Origin: Arthrobacter sp. zg-Y20
Lineage (GTDB): Bacteria; Actinomycetota; Actinomycetes; Actinomycetales; Micrococcaceae
Direction: 5' to 3'
Length of the DNA stretch: 64,000 nucleotides
NCBI RefSeq assembly: GCF_030142075.1
Contig: NZ_CP126241.1
Span: forward strand, 1,860,001 to 1,924,000
Shown: positions 15,106 to 27,850 of the stretch, piece by piece
Numbering within the stretch: position 1 is the stretch's first letter
Layout: each line of letters starts with the position of its first letter
The notes under the pieces: model-generated
The model's input: the letters and a program-made list of their open reading frames with translations, nothing else
Databases searched by the model: none
What the model was told of the DNA's origin: nothing
Translations under genes and position numbers: made by a program

Positions 15106-17060
15106 GCGGGCCCATGCGGGGACGCCCGGGCGCAGGAGCCGCCGCCAAGCCGGAGAACTTCGCCGGCAGTGTCCGGCGGCTGATGGGACTGATGGCCCCG
15201 GACCGGCTGCGGGTGGCTGCGGTGCTGCTTTCTGCCGTCGTCTCCGTGGCGCTCGCCGTCTCCGCGCCCCGGATCCTGGGCGAGGCCACCAACGTCATCT
15301 TCGACGGGTTCATCGGGCAGGGGCTTCCGGCGGGGACGAGCAAGGACGCACAGGTACAGGCGCTCCGGGATGCGGGGGAGGGGAAACTGGCCGACATGCT
15401 CGCCGCCATGGATGTGGTGCCCGGGCAGGGGCTGGACTTCGGCCGGCTGGGCGGGATCCTGCTGGGCGTGCTGGCCATCTACCTGGCCGCTTTCGTGTTC
15501 GGCTGGTTCCAGGCCCGGGTGACGGCCCGGATTGTGCAGAACGCCATGTACCGGCTGCGCCGCGACGTGGACGGGAAGCTGTTCCGCCTGCCCATGTCCC
15601 ATTTCCAGCAGCAGTCACGCGGAGACGTACTGAGCCGGGTCACCAATGACATCGACAACCTGGCGCAGACCCTCTCCCAGAGCCTGACCCAGATCATCAC
15701 CTCGGTGCTGACCATCATCGGCGTGCTGGCGATGATGATCTCCATCTCCCCGCTGCTGGCCCTGGTCGCCGTGATCACGGTGCCGGTTTCCGCACTGGTG
15801 ACGGTGCTTATCGCGCGGCGCTCGCAGGCGGAGTTCAAGACCCAGTGGAAGTCCACCGGAGAGGTCAACGGCTACATCGAGGAAATGTTCACCGGGCAGG
15901 ACGTGGTGAAGGCCTTCGGCCAGCAGCAGCGGGTGATTGAGGGCTTTGCCCCGGCGAACAACCGGCTGTTCCGCTCCGCGTTCCGGGCCCAGTTCGTATC
16001 CGGGATCATCATGCCGGCCATGATGTTCATTTCGAACCTGAACTACGTCGCCGTTGCCGTGGTGGGCGGACTGCAGGTGGCCAACGGCCAGCTGTCCATC
16101 GGGGGAGTGCAGGCCTTTGTCCAGTACAGCCGGCAGTTCAGCCAGCCGCTGGGGCAGCTGGGCGGGCTGATCAACATGCTGCAGTCCGGCGTCGCCTCCG
16201 CTGAACGGGTGTTCGCCCTGCTGGACGCCAAGGAGCAGGAACCGGATCCGGTGCAGCCGGAACACCTGCACAACGTGCGCGGCCGGGTGGCCTTCGAGGA
16301 CGTCTCCTTCAGCTACAGCCCGGAGGCCCCGCTTATCCGGGACCTGTCGTTCACGGCGGAGCCGGGGCAGACCGTGGCCATTGTCGGTCCCACGGGAGCG
16401 GGAAAAACCACGTTGGTGAACCTGCTGATGCGTTTCTACGACGTCGACGCCGGGCGGATCACCGTCGACGGAACCGACATTGCCCGGCTGCGCCGCGAGG
16501 AGCTGCGCAGCACCATGGGCATGGTGCTCCAGGACGCGTGGCTCTTCGAGGGCACGGTACGGGAGAACCTCGCCTACGGCGCTCCGGACGCTACCGAGGA
16601 GGACATCAGGGCCGCGGCGGCAGCTACGCACGTGGACCACTTTGTCCGGTCCCTGCCGGAGGGGTATGACACAGTCCTCGGCTACGACGGCGGCACGCTC
16701 AGCCAGGGCCAGCGGCAGCTGCTGACCATCGCCCGGGCCTGGCTGTCGGACCCGTCCATCCTGATCCTGGACGAGGCCACCAGCTCCGTGGACACCCGCA
16801 CCGAGATTTCCATCCGTCTGGCCATGAACGCCCTGCGGCAGGACCGGACCAGCTTCGTCATTGCGCACCGGCTGTCCACCATCCGCGACGCGGACGTGAT
16901 CCTGGTGGTGCGGGACGGGCGGATCGTGGAGCAGGGCACGCATGACGCACTGCTGGCCGCGGAGGGGTTCTACTCCGAGCTGTACCGCTCCCAGTTTGCC
17001 GGGCAGGCGGACGCCCAGGAGCAGGGGCTTTCGGCACCTGCCGACCCTTCCGGGCACTAG
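15102..17060 (+). CDS. ABC exporter half-transporter, canonical subunit
   Basis: A 652-residue partner subunit. It has a longer N-terminus, with a ~60-residue insertion between the first two membrane helices (QGLPAGTSKDAQVQALRDAG onward), as in TM288-like subunits. The ATPase domain is complete: Walker A GPTGAGKTT, signature LSQGQRQ, Walker B ILDEATSSVD, and the switch His in VIAHRLS. GTG 15102 overlaps the previous stop by 4 bp, so the two subunits are translationally coupled and should form one heterodimer with one active and one degenerate ATP site. Confidence 0.93.
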   Translation: MSGPMRGRPGAGAAAKPENFAGSVRRLMGLMAPDRLRVAAVLLSAVVSVALAVSAPRILGEATNVIFDGFIGQGLPAGTSKDAQVQALRDAGEGKLADMLAAMDVVPGQGLDFGRLGGILLGVLAIYLAAFVFGWFQARVTARIVQNAMYRLRRDVDGKLFRLPMSHFQQQSRGDVLSRVTNDIDNLAQTLSQSLTQIITSVLTIIGVLAMMISISPLLALVAVITVPVSALVTVLIARRSQAEFKTQWKSTGEVNGYIEEMFTGQDVVKAFGQQQRVIEGFAPANNRLFRSAFRAQFVSGIIMPAMMFISNLNYVAVAVVGGLQVANGQLSIGGVQAFVQYSRQFSQPLGQLGGLINMLQSGVASAERVFALLDAKEQEPDPVQPEHLHNVRGRVAFEDVSFSYSPEAPLIRDLSFTAEPGQTVAIVGPTGAGKTTLVNLLMRFYDVDAGRITVDGTDIARLRREELRSTMGMVLQDAWLFEGTVRENLAYGAPDATEEDIRAAAAATHVDHFVRSLPEGYDTVLGYDGGTLSQGQRQLLTIARAWLSDPSILILDEATSSVDTRTEISIRLAMNALRQDRTSFVIAHRLSTIRDADVILVVRDGRIVEQGTHDALLAAEGFYSELYRSQFAGQADAQEQGLSAPADPSGH

Positions 17061-17069
17061 CATGGCACC

Positions 17070-17480
17070 ATGACTTCTGATCCCAGCCCACAGCGCACCT
17101 CTGCCGGCAGCGACGCCGGGGTGCTCAAGTGGATCCGCATTGATGCCGCCAGTTCGGTGCCGCCGTATGAACAGCTCCGCCTGCAGATCCTGGACGCGGC
17201 AAACGAGGGGCGGCTCGCCGTCGGGACCCGGCTGCCCCCGGTCCGTGCCCTGGCCGGCTACCTTGGCCTGGCCGTGAACACCGTGGCCCGCGCCTACCGG
17301 GAACTGGAACAGGCGCAGGTGGTCACCACCCGCTCCCGCGCCGGCACCGTGATCGCCGCCGGCAGTGATACCGGCCGGACCAGGGTGGCCGAGGCGGCGC
17401 GCACCTACGCTGATGCCGTCCGGGCCAACGGGGTGTCCCCTGACGAAGCCGTGTCCTTCCTGCGTGCAGCCCTGCAATAG
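17070..17480 (+). CDS. GntR-family (YtrA-type) transcriptional regulator
   Basis: A 136-residue regulator. An N-terminal winged helix-turn-helix (about 20-90) carries the GntR pattern LPPVRALAGYLGLAVNTVAR followed by AYRELEQAQVV. Only a short C-terminal helical tail follows, with no sugar or fatty-acid binding domain, which defines the YtrA subfamily. These small GntR proteins usually repress a linked ABC transporter, fitting the exporter just upstream. ATG 17070 lies 6 nt after TAGCAT, so it also has its own leaderless-type promoter. I infer, without proof, that it binds the 13340-13363 palindrome. Confidence 0.9.
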   Translation: MTSDPSPQRTSAGSDAGVLKWIRIDAASSVPPYEQLRLQILDAANEGRLAVGTRLPPVRALAGYLGLAVNTVARAYRELEQAQVVTTRSRAGTVIAAGSDTGRTRVAEAARTYADAVRANGVSPDEAVSFLRAALQ

Positions 17481-17517
17481 GGCGGCCAGCGCTTCGCCTG
17501 CGGCGAAACACCGCACC

Positions 17518-17553
17518 TCGAATACGTTTTCGAATCAGCGTTTGAACTAGAGT
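17518..17553 (+). promoter_or_regulatory. uvrA promoter with LexA-like box
   Basis: TCGAATACGTTTTCGA (17518-17533) differs from TCGAAC-N4-GTTCGA at one position in each arm, so it is a plausible LexA site. It covers the expected -35 region. TAGAGT (17548-17553) is a good -10 and places the transcript start at or next to GTG 17561. SOS control of uvrA is known in other bacteria; here it is inferred from the motif. Confidence 0.6.
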
Positions 17554-17560
17554 GGAAAAC

Positions 17561-20464
<2,904 letters not shown>

Positions 20465-20481
20465 GGCACACCGGCTGCACG

Positions 20482-20534
20482 CCGGCGCAGGAATATGTCG
20501 CGGTCCGACATATTCCTGCGCCGGTATACCTTTT
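20482..20534 (+). terminator. uvrA transcription terminator
   Basis: A perfect 19-bp stem (20482-20500 with 20506-20524) with a 5-nt loop, followed by a short T-rich stretch (TATACCTTTT). It lies 17 bp after the uvrA stop. Confidence 0.9.
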
Positions 20535-20569
20535 CGCGTTAGCCCGCTTTGGTATGCCAAACTTGGGCC

Positions 20570-21268
20570 GTGACTTCTCCCCGGCTCTTGGTTCTTTTTG
20601 ATTTGGATGGAACGCTGGTTGACCCGGCGGGCGCCATCACCGGCGGCATCAGTGCCGCACTTGCCGCCTGCGGCCTGCCGGTGCCTTCAGGGGCGGACCT
20701 GCAGCGAATGGTCGGTCCGGCTCTGGTGACCTCACTGCGGGACATTGCCGGGGTTCCCGCCGACCTGCTGGACGAGGTCATCGGACGCTACCGCGCCGGC
20801 TACCGGGAGTCCGGAATGGCACAGAGCCGTCCGTACCCCGGCATCCGAGCAGCTGTCGAACGCCTCCGGGAGAACCACACGGTTGCCGTAGCCACCCAGA
20901 AGCCCGAGCCGCTGGCCGCGGAACTCCTCGGCGTCCAGCAGCTTGCGGACCTGTTTGCGTCCGTGCACGGCTCACCTGCCGATGAGCAGGCCGCCGCCGC
21001 CCTGGACGGCAAGCGCAGCATCATCCGCGCCGCCCTGGACCGGCACAAGGGTTCCTATGACCGCGCCGTGATGATCGGCGACCGAAGGCACGACGTCGAG
21101 GGCGCCTCCGCCAACGGTCTGGACTGCATTGGCGTCTCCTGGGGATTCGCAGCGGCAGGAGAGCTGGAAGAAGCAGGTGCAGCCGCCGTCGTTGCCACCG
21201 CTGATGAACTGGTGGATACGGTGCTGCGGTACGCACGGAACGGATCGGCACTCCATGGCGCTGTATAA
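20570..21268 (+). CDS. HAD-family phosphatase, phosphoglycolate phosphatase-like
   Basis: A 232-residue haloacid dehalogenase-type phosphatase. Motif I is LFDLDGTLVD near residues 8-17, the helical cap follows, motif II lies in VAVATQKP, and motif III/IV includes MIGDRRHDVEGA. The layout matches Gph/PGP-like subfamily I phosphatases, but the substrate cannot be fixed. GTG 20570 is chosen because homologues start a few residues before motif I and the in-frame TTG upstream at 20549 is too close to the terminator. Its last 14 bp overlap the acyltransferase gene, suggesting a two-gene unit. Confidence 0.85.
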   Translation: MTSPRLLVLFDLDGTLVDPAGAITGGISAALAACGLPVPSGADLQRMVGPALVTSLRDIAGVPADLLDEVIGRYRAGYRESGMAQSRPYPGIRAAVERLRENHTVAVATQKPEPLAAELLGVQQLADLFASVHGSPADEQAAAALDGKRSIIRAALDRHKGSYDRAVMIGDRRHDVEGASANGLDCIGVSWGFAAAGELEEAGAAAVVATADELVDTVLRYARNGSALHGAV

Positions 21269-21923
21269 CCTCACCAGGACAGGTATCCGCGCATTCGTGG
21301 GCGGGCTGTGCCGGCCAACCATCACCGGCCTGGAGAACGTTCCCGCCACTGGGCCCTTTATCGTCGCCTGCAATCACTTGTCCTTCCTGGACAGCGTGCT
21401 GGTGCAGGCGCTGCTGCCGCGGCGTGTCGGATTCTTCGCCAAGGCCGAATACTTCACCGGCACCGGGCTGAAGGGCTACGCCATGAAGAGCTTCTTCGAG
21501 GGTGTCGGTTCCATCCCGGTGCAGCGGGACCAGCAGGCCGCCAGCGTCGCGGCGCTGAAGACGCTGCTGGACATCCTCGAGGAGGGCGGGGGTGTGGGGA
21601 TCTATCCCGAGGGCACCCGTTCCCGCGACGGACTGCTGTACCGCGGCCGCACCGGCGTGGGCTGGCTGGCACTGACCTCCGGCGCCCCGGTGGTGCCCGT
21701 GGGCCTGATCGGCACGGAAAACCTGCAGCCAGCGGGCAAGAAAACCGTCAAGCCCGGGCACTTCACCCTCAAGGTGGGACCGCCCCTGTACTTCCAAAAG
21801 ACGGGGCCGGACCACGCCCTGCCCGCCCGGCGCCAGGCCACGGACCGCGTTATGGACGCCATCGCCGAGCTGAGCGGCCAGGAACGCTCCGAGAGTTATA
21901 ACCGGAACCGCCCCGAGGGGTGA
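21255..21923 (+). CDS. 1-acyl-sn-glycerol-3-phosphate acyltransferase (PlsC family)
   Basis: A 222-residue phospholipid acyltransferase of the PlsC family, which acylates lysophosphatidate in membrane lipid synthesis. Block I is the catalytic NHLSFLDS (HX4D), block II lies around GSIPVQRD, block III is YPEGTRSRDG, and block IV is APVVPVGLIG. The N-terminal hydrophobic patch would dock it to the inner membrane face. ATG 21255 gives the family-like start; a frame extending upstream to 21129 would lie inside the HAD gene. The 14-bp overlap with the HAD phosphatase suggests co-expression. Confidence 0.9.
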   Translation: MALYNLTRTGIRAFVGGLCRPTITGLENVPATGPFIVACNHLSFLDSVLVQALLPRRVGFFAKAEYFTGTGLKGYAMKSFFEGVGSIPVQRDQQAASVAALKTLLDILEEGGGVGIYPEGTRSRDGLLYRGRTGVGWLALTSGAPVVPVGLIGTENLQPAGKKTVKPGHFTLKVGPPLYFQKTGPDHALPARRQATDRVMDAIAELSGQERSESYNRNRPEG

Positions 21924-22006
21924 AGCGCGGTCACGCGCCGAGGCGCCCGGGGTTCAGCGCCGGGCGAAACCGCACGGCGTCGTCCGGCCGCACCCGCGGG
22001 CGAACG

Positions 22007-22012
22007 TAGGAT
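22007..22012 (+). promoter_or_regulatory. uvrC -10 hexamer
   Basis: TAGGAT ends 6 nt before GTG 22019. With no room for a normal leader, this suggests uvrC is leaderless. The overlapping AGGATGGA could also act as a weak ribosome site if transcription starts further upstream. The 95-bp gap before uvrC shows nothing else. Confidence 0.45.
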
Positions 22013-22018
22013 GGAAAA

Positions 22019-24031
22019 GTGGCAGATCCAGCAACTTACCGGCCGAAAACAGGGGAGATCCCCACCGCCCCGGGCGTCTACCGTTTCCGGGATGAACACG
22101 GCCGGGTCATTTACGTGGGCAAGGCCAAGAACCTCCGCTCCCGCCTGAACTCCTATTTCGCGAATCCGCGCGGGCTGATGCCCAAAACGCGTGCCATGGT
22201 GCATACCGCGGCCAGCGTGGAATGGACGGTGGTGGGCACCGAGCTCGAAGCGCTGCAGCTCGAGTACACCTGGATCAAGGAATTCAATCCCCGGTTCAAC
22301 ATCATGTTCCGGGACGACAAGTCCTACCCCTACCTGGCCGTCACCATGGGAGAGAAGTACCCGCGGGCGCAGGTCATGCGGGGGGACCGGCGCAAGGACA
22401 CCCGCTACTTCGGCCCGTTCTATCCGGCCAAGGCCATCCGCGAAACCCTCGACACGCTGTTGCGCGTCTTCCCGGTCCGCACCTGCAGCAGCGGAGTGTT
22501 CAAGCGGGCCGAGCGCACCGGCCGGCCGTGCCTGCTGGGCTACATCGACAAGTGCTCCGCACCCTGCGTGGGACGGATCAGCCCCGAGGACCACCGCCAG
22601 CTGGCCGCTGAACTGTGCGACTTCATGGCGGGGGAGGGCAAACGCTTCATCTCCGGCCTGGAAAAGGAGATGCAGGCAGCCGTCGCCGAACTGGACTATG
22701 AATCCGCCGCCCGGCTCCGCGATGACATCTCCGCCCTGCGGAAGGTCTTCGAGCGCAACAACGTAGTCCTGAGCGAAGACACCGACGCGGACATCTTCGC
22801 CCTGGAAGAAGACGAGCTGGAAGCCTCGGCCCAGGTTTTCCACGTCCGCGGCGGGCGCATCCGCGGCCAGCGCGGCTGGGTTGTGGAAAAGGTGGAGGAC
22901 AACGACACCGCGGACCTGGTGGAACACCTGATCCAGCAGGTCTACGGCTCGGCAAACTCCACGGACCGGATCCCGCGCCAGGTGCTGGTTCCCGTGCTGC
23001 CGCCCAACGCCGAAGAACTTGCCGAATGGCTGTACGGACTGCGCGGAGCCCGCGTGGACATCCGGGTGCCCATGCGTGGCGACAAAAAAGCGCTGATGGA
23101 AACCGTGGCCCGGAACGCATCGGATGCACTGCGCCTGCACAAAAGCCGCAGGGCCGGGGACATTACCACCCGTTCGGCTGCCCTGCAGGAACTGCAGGAG
23201 GCCCTGGACCTGGCCTCCCCGCCGCTGCGCATCGAGTGCTACGACATCTCCCACGTTTCCGGCACCAACGTGGTGGCCTCCATGGTGGTGGCTGAAGACG
23301 GCCTGCCGAAGAAATCGGACTACCGCAAGTTCTCCATCACCGGCGACGCAGCCCGGGACGACACGGCGTCCATGTATGACGTTATTTCGCGCCGCTTCCG
23401 CAACTACCTGGCCGAGAATGCGGACCCTGCCGCCGATCCCGACGCCCCGACGGACCTGCCCGACGAGCGCGCCGGCGGCCCCGACGCCGACGTCCGGCCC
23501 CTGACCGACACGCTGACCCCGGCGCCAAAGGCCAAGTTCGCCTACCCGCCGAACCTGGTGGTGGTGGACGGCGGGCAGCCCCAGGTTGCCGCGGCCTCCA
23601 AGGCCCTGGACGATCTGGGCATCACGGACGTGCAGGTGGTGGGGCTCGCCAAGCGCCTGGAGGAAGTATGGGTGCCGGACAGCGACTTCCCGGTGATCCT
23701 GCCGCGTGCTTCCGAAGCCCTGTTCCTGCTGCAGCGCATCCGCGACGAGGCGCACCGCTTTGCCATCACCTTCCACCGGCAGAAGCGCGGCAAATCCATG
23801 ACCGCTTCGCTGCTGGACGAAGTACCCGGACTCGGCCCGGCCAAACGCCAGGCACTGCTCAAGCAGTTCGGTTCCGTGAAGAAACTGCGTGCGGCCACGG
23901 AGGAGGAACTGCGCCAGGTTCCCGGCATCGGTCCCGCCATGGCCGCTAACCTGCGCAGCCGGTTGGCCGATAAAGATATGGCGGGGGCTCCGGCGGTCAA
24001 TATGACCACCGGCGAAATCCTGGAAACTTAG
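22019..24031 (+). CDS. uvrC: Excinuclease ABC subunit C
   Basis: The dual-incision nuclease of UvrABC. The 670 residues contain a GIY-YIG domain for the 3' cut ([20 protein letters not shown] near 18-37), a Cys-rich segment (CSSGVF, CSAPCVG), a UVR motif contacting UvrB ([16 protein letters not shown] near 225-240), an RNase H-like domain for the 5' cut ([21 protein letters not shown]), and C-terminal helix-hairpin-helix repeats ([25 protein letters not shown]). An acidic, Pro-rich insertion (about 465-500) splits the endonuclease domain, as in other actinobacteria. GTG 22019 is used. rapZ follows downstream, as in M. tuberculosis. Confidence 0.98.
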   Translation: MADPATYRPKTGEIPTAPGVYRFRDEHGRVIYVGKAKNLRSRLNSYFANPRGLMPKTRAMVHTAASVEWTVVGTELEALQLEYTWIKEFNPRFNIMFRDDKSYPYLAVTMGEKYPRAQVMRGDRRKDTRYFGPFYPAKAIRETLDTLLRVFPVRTCSSGVFKRAERTGRPCLLGYIDKCSAPCVGRISPEDHRQLAAELCDFMAGEGKRFISGLEKEMQAAVAELDYESAARLRDDISALRKVFERNNVVLSEDTDADIFALEEDELEASAQVFHVRGGRIRGQRGWVVEKVEDNDTADLVEHLIQQVYGSANSTDRIPRQVLVPVLPPNAEELAEWLYGLRGARVDIRVPMRGDKKALMETVARNASDALRLHKSRRAGDITTRSAALQELQEALDLASPPLRIECYDISHVSGTNVVASMVVAEDGLPKKSDYRKFSITGDAARDDTASMYDVISRRFRNYLAENADPAADPDAPTDLPDERAGGPDADVRPLTDTLTPAPKAKFAYPPNLVVVDGGQPQVAAASKALDDLGITDVQVVGLAKRLEEVWVPDSDFPVILPRASEALFLLQRIRDEAHRFAITFHRQKRGKSMTASLLDEVPGLGPAKRQALLKQFGSVKKLRAATEEELRQVPGIGPAMAANLRSRLADKDMAGAPAVNMTTGEILET

Positions 24032-24150
24032 TTAGTCTTGGAAAACCGGCGTGTCGTCACTACGGCGTGTCGGAGGATGCCGCATACGGTTTCCGCTGCA
24101 CCAGCGCCGGCGCAACCGGGCAACAGGGTAAACAGGATGGGATCACAGCA

Positions 24151-25050
24151 ATGACGCAAGAGGACGGCTTGACCATAGTCAAGCCTGAGGAATCGGAACT
24201 GCTCGTGGTCACGGGCATGTCCGGTGCCGGACGGAGCACGGCCGCCAATGCGTTGGAAGACCACGGCTGGTACGTGGTGGAGAACCTGCCGCCGCTCATG
24301 CTGGGTACCCTCACCGAACTCGTTTCCCGGATGCCGCAGTCCATTCCCAAGCTCGCCGTCGTCATCGACGTCCGGAGCAAGGAACTGTTCCAGGACATCC
24401 GCGAAGCGCTGCGCAACCTGCGCACCGCCGGGGTAACCTACCGCCTGCTGTTCCTGGACGCCGACGACGCCACCCTGGTCCGCCGGTTTGAGCAGGGCCG
24501 CCGTCCGCACCCGCTGCAGGGGGACGGCAGTATCCTGGACGGCATCGCCGCCGAACGCGAGGTAGTGCAGGAACTGCGCGATTCCTCCGACGTCGTGGTG
24601 GACACCTCCAAGCTGAACGTCCATGCCCTGGCCACCACGGTGACCGAGCTTTTCACCGAGTCCGGCCCCATTGTGCTGCGCCTGAACATCATGAGCTTCG
24701 GCTTCAAATACGGGCTCCCCGTTGACGCCAACTACGTGGCCGATGTCCGCTTCATTCCCAACCCGCACTGGGTCCCGCAGCTGCGCCCGCACACCGGGCT
24801 GGACGAGGACGTCCGGGACTACGTGCTGCAGGCCAAGGGCACCGCTGAATTCCTGGACCGCTACGTCGAGGCGCTGGAGCCCGTGATTGACGGCTACCGC
24901 CGAGAGAACAAGCACTACGCAACCATCGCCGTGGGCTGCACGGGCGGTAAGCACCGTTCCGTGGCGGTCACCGAGGAACTGGCCAAGCGCCTTGCCCAGC
25001 TGCCCCGGGTCACGGTCAGCTCGCACCACCGGGATCTGGGGCGAGAATAA
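24151..25050 (+). CDS. rapZ: RapZ/YvcJ-family P-loop nucleotide-binding protein
   Basis: A RapZ/YvcJ P-loop ATP/GTP-binding protein. In E. coli RapZ controls glmZ/glmS RNA decay; the actinobacterial role is unknown. The P-loop reads GMSGAGRST, with Arg in place of the usual Lys, a variation seen in actinobacterial members. The C-terminal domain holds the family hallmark GCTGGKHRSV. ATG 24151 gives 299 residues, the normal size, and has GGATGG upstream; an in-frame GTG at 24067 would add 28 unlikely residues. The stop overlaps the yvcK start by one base (TAATG). rapZ-yvcK-whiA is a conserved actinobacterial cluster. Confidence 0.92.
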   Translation: MTQEDGLTIVKPEESELLVVTGMSGAGRSTAANALEDHGWYVVENLPPLMLGTLTELVSRMPQSIPKLAVVIDVRSKELFQDIREALRNLRTAGVTYRLLFLDADDATLVRRFEQGRRPHPLQGDGSILDGIAAEREVVQELRDSSDVVVDTSKLNVHALATTVTELFTESGPIVLRLNIMSFGFKYGLPVDANYVADVRFIPNPHWVPQLRPHTGLDEDVRDYVLQAKGTAEFLDRYVEALEPVIDGYRRENKHYATIAVGCTGGKHRSVAVTEELAKRLAQLPRVTVSSHHRDLGRE

Positions 25051-26072
25051 TGTCCTTCCTCACCGGCCCGCTGCCCCTGATTCCGGAGGGCAAGGCCGGC
25101 CGGGGGAGCGGTGGCGGTCCCGGATCGGTAGTCGCGCTGGGAGGCGGCCACGGCCTTTCCGCTTCGCTTTCCGCCCTGCGCCTGCTGACCACCGACCTCA
25201 CCGCCGTCGTGACGGTGGCCGACGACGGCGGTTCCTCCGGCCGGCTGCGCCGCGAGCTCGGCGTCCTCCCGCCCGGCGACCTGCGCATGGCGCTGGCTGC
25301 GCTCTGCGATGACACCGACTGGGGCCGGACCTGGCGCGACGTGATGCAGCACCGTTTCCGCTCCCAGCCCGGGGTGGACGGCTCCCTGGACGACCATGCG
25401 CTGGGCAACCTGCTGATCGTCACGCTCTGGGAGCTGCTGGGGGATCCGGTGGCCGGACTGCAGTGGGCCGGAGCGCTGCTCGGTGCCCGCGGACAGGTCC
25501 TGCCGATGTCCACTATGCCGCTGACCATTGAGGGCGACGTGATCCGCCGCACGCCGGACGGGGACCGGGTGGAAACCGTCAGCGGCCAGGCCCGGCTGGC
25601 AGCTGCAGGGGCCCGCACCAATGTGACGGACGTACGGCTGCTGCCCACCGACGCGCCGGCCTGTCCGGCTGCGCTGGACGCCATTGAGGGCGCCGACTGG
25701 GTGATTCTGGGGCCGGGGTCCTGGTACACCTCGGTCCTGCCTCACCTGATGCTGCCGCAGATGCGCGACGCACTGTGCGCCACGGCAGCCAAGCGGTGCC
25801 TGACCATGAACCTCAGCAACGAAACCACTGAAACCGCAGGCATGAGCGCGGTGGACCACCTCGCAGTAATCCGGCGCTACGCACCGGAGTTCAAAGTGGA
25901 CGCGGTGCTGGCGGATCCGTCGGTGGTGGGCGACCGCGCGGCCTTCGAGGACGCTGTCGCCCAAATGGGCGGCCGAGCCGTCTTCGGTAAGGTGGGGGCA
26001 GCGACGGGGCGTCCGATCCATGATCCGCTCCGCCTCGCAACCGCCTTCCACGATATTTTTGGGGAGAACTAG
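25050..26072 (+). CDS. yvcK: YvcK/CuvA-family gluconeogenesis factor
   Basis: A YvcK-family protein related in fold to CofD (2-phospho-L-lactate transferase). In Bacillus and mycobacteria it binds UDP-sugars and is needed for growth on gluconeogenic carbon and for cell-wall synthesis. The N-terminal Rossmann-like motif [14 protein letters not shown] is near residue 30, followed by [13 protein letters not shown] and the conserved [10 protein letters not shown]. Later family blocks include [23 protein letters not shown] and [14 protein letters not shown]. The 340-residue length is normal. ATG 25050 shares its first base with the rapZ stop codon. Confidence 0.93.
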   Translation: MSFLTGPLPLIPEGKAGRGSGGGPGSVVALGGGHGLSASLSALRLLTTDLTAVVTVADDGGSSGRLRRELGVLPPGDLRMALAALCDDTDWGRTWRDVMQHRFRSQPGVDGSLDDHALGNLLIVTLWELLGDPVAGLQWAGALLGARGQVLPMSTMPLTIEGDVIRRTPDGDRVETVSGQARLAAAGARTNVTDVRLLPTDAPACPAALDAIEGADWVILGPGSWYTSVLPHLMLPQMRDALCATAAKRCLTMNLSNETTETAGMSAVDHLAVIRRYAPEFKVDAVLADPSVVGDRAAFEDAVAQMGGRAVFGKVGAATGRPIHDPLRLATAFHDIFGEN

Positions 26073-26082
26073 GAGTGTATTT

Positions 26083-27063
26083 GTGGCGTTGACCGCAGCT
26101 GTAAAAGAGGAACTGTCACGGCTGGACGTGAAGAAGTCCTCGGTCCGAAAGGCCGAAGTGTCGGCAATGCTGCGTTTTGCCGGCGGGCTGCACATTATTT
26201 CCGGGCGCATCGTCATTGAGGCCGAGGTGGACCTCGCGTCCACGGCCCGCCGGCTCCGCTCGGCCATTGCCGAGGTCTACGGGCACGCCAGCGACATCAT
26301 TGTGGTGTCCGGCGGGGGACTGCGCCGCGGGAACCGCTATGTGGTGCGTGTGGTCCGCGACGGGGAGTCCCTGGCGCGGCAAACCGGCCTGCTGGATGCC
26401 CGGGGAAGGCCCGTCCGCGGCCTGCCCTCCGTGGTCGTCAACGGTTCTGCCGCCGACGCCGAGGCTGTCTGGCGCGGAGCGTTCCTCGCCCACGGTTCGC
26501 TCACCGAGCCCGGACGCTCGTCCTCCCTGGAGGTCACCTGCCCCGGGCCCGAGGCGGCCCTGGCCCTGGTGGGCTCCGCACGCCGGATCGGCATCGCCGC
26601 CAAGGCGCGCGAGGTGCGCGGCGTTGACCGGGTAGTGATCCGCGACGGCGACACCATTGCCGCCCTGCTGACCCGGATGGGCGCCCACGACGCGCTGATG
26701 GTCTGGGAAGAGCGCCGCATGCGCAAGGAAGTGCGGGCGACCGCCAACCGCCTGGCGAATTTCGACGACGCGAACCTCCGCCGTTCCGCGCAGGCCGCCG
26801 TTGCTGCCGGCGCACGGGTGGAACGAGCCCTGGAGATCCTCGGCGAGGACGTGCCCGAGCACCTGCGCTACGCGGGTGAATTGCGCGTTGCGCATAAGCA
26901 GGCCAGCCTGGACGAGCTCGGGCACCTGGCCGACCCGCCCATGACCAAGGACGCCATTGCGGGGAGAATCCGCCGTTTGCTGGCCATGGCGGACAAACGT
27001 GCGGCGGAATTGGGCATTCCGGGTACCGAATCCAGTGTCACTCCGGAAATGTTGGACGAATAG
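26083..27063 (+). CDS. whiA: DNA-binding protein WhiA
   Basis: A WhiA regulator combining an N-terminal LAGLIDADG-homing-endonuclease-like domain and a C-terminal helix-turn-helix. In Streptomyces it activates sporulation and division genes together with WhiB. Non-sporulating relatives keep it for cell division. The starting block [20 protein letters not shown] and the C-terminal [20 protein letters not shown] with its HTH are diagnostic. GTG 26083 is chosen because AGGAG (26071-26075) sits 7 nt upstream; this gives 326 residues, the usual size. It is separated from yvcK by 10 bp. Confidence 0.95.
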   Translation: MALTAAVKEELSRLDVKKSSVRKAEVSAMLRFAGGLHIISGRIVIEAEVDLASTARRLRSAIAEVYGHASDIIVVSGGGLRRGNRYVVRVVRDGESLARQTGLLDARGRPVRGLPSVVVNGSAADAEAVWRGAFLAHGSLTEPGRSSSLEVTCPGPEAALALVGSARRIGIAAKAREVRGVDRVVIRDGDTIAALLTRMGAHDALMVWEERRMRKEVRATANRLANFDDANLRRSAQAAVAAGARVERALEILGEDVPEHLRYAGELRVAHKQASLDELGHLADPPMTKDAIAGRIRRLLAMADKRAAELGIPGTESSVTPEMLDE

Positions 27064-27089
27064 CGCCGTCCCGGCCCGGCAGCCCAATG

Positions 27090-27117
27090 TTGGCTGGATG
27101 GCGTAATTGCATAGGAT
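27090..27117 (+). promoter_or_regulatory. Candidate sodA promoter
   Basis: TTGGCT (27090-27095) and TAGGAT (27112-27117) are separated by 16 bp, about 95 bp before the sodA start. The implied leader is about 85 nt. I see no operator palindrome within it. Confidence 0.4.
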
Positions 27118-27211
27118 GGACTGAGTCTGCTGCCTTTTGGGGCGGCACGAAGAATTTCCGGATGGGAATTCCGTCCGGATCTTTGATCCGACACTTCAAC
27201 GGAGGATTTTC

Positions 27212-27838
27212 GTGAACGAATACACACTGCCGGAACTGCCGTACGACTACGCAGCCCTGGAACCGCACATTTCCGCACGCATCATGGAGCTGCACCACGA
27301 CAAGCACCATGCCACGTACGTAGCCGGCGCGAACACTGCCCTGGCCCAGATGGCCGAAGCACGCGACAAGGGCGAGTTCGGTACCATCGGCAAGCTCTCC
27401 AAGGACCTGGCCTTCCACCTGGGCGGCCACACCAACCACAGCATTTTCTGGAACAACATGTCCCCGGACGGCGGCGACAAGCCCGAAGGCGAGCTGGCGG
27501 CAGCTATTGACGAGTTCTTCGGCTCCTTCGACGGCTTCCGCGGCCAGTTCACTGCCGTGGCCAACTCCATCCAGGGCTCCGGCTGGTCCATCCTGGCCTA
27601 CGAACCGCTGGGCAAGAACCTCGTTATCGAGCAGCTCTACGATCAGCAGGGCAACGTTCCCGTCGGAACCATCCCGCTGCTGATGCTGGATATGTGGGAG
27701 CACTCCTACTACCTCGACTACGCCAACGTGAAGGGCGACTACGTCAAGGCATGGTGGAACATCGTCAACTGGGCCGACGTCGCCGCACGTTTCGACGCCG
27801 CCCGCACCGGTGCGAAGTCGCTGATCGTTCCCGCCTAG
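27212..27838 (+). CDS. sodA: Superoxide dismutase (Mn/Fe family)
   Basis: Converts superoxide to oxygen and hydrogen peroxide in the cytosol. The metal ligands of the Mn/Fe family are all present: His in MELHHDKHH (about residue 28), His in [10 protein letters not shown], and Asp and His in [11 protein letters not shown]. The Q-G-S-G-W stretch (IQGSGWSIL) supplies the active-site Gln in the position usual for Mn-type enzymes, though metal choice cannot be proved. The protein has 208 residues. GTG 27212 is set by GGAGG at 27201-27205. It is probably monocistronic, with a long inverted repeat downstream. Confidence 0.96.
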   Translation: MNEYTLPELPYDYAALEPHISARIMELHHDKHHATYVAGANTALAQMAEARDKGEFGTIGKLSKDLAFHLGGHTNHSIFWNNMSPDGGDKPEGELAAAIDEFFGSFDGFRGQFTAVANSIQGSGWSILAYEPLGKNLVIEQLYDQQGNVPVGTIPLLMLDMWEHSYYLDYANVKGDYVKAWWNIVNWADVAARFDAARTGAKSLIVPA

Positions 27839-27850
27839 TCGCCGCCTGTG

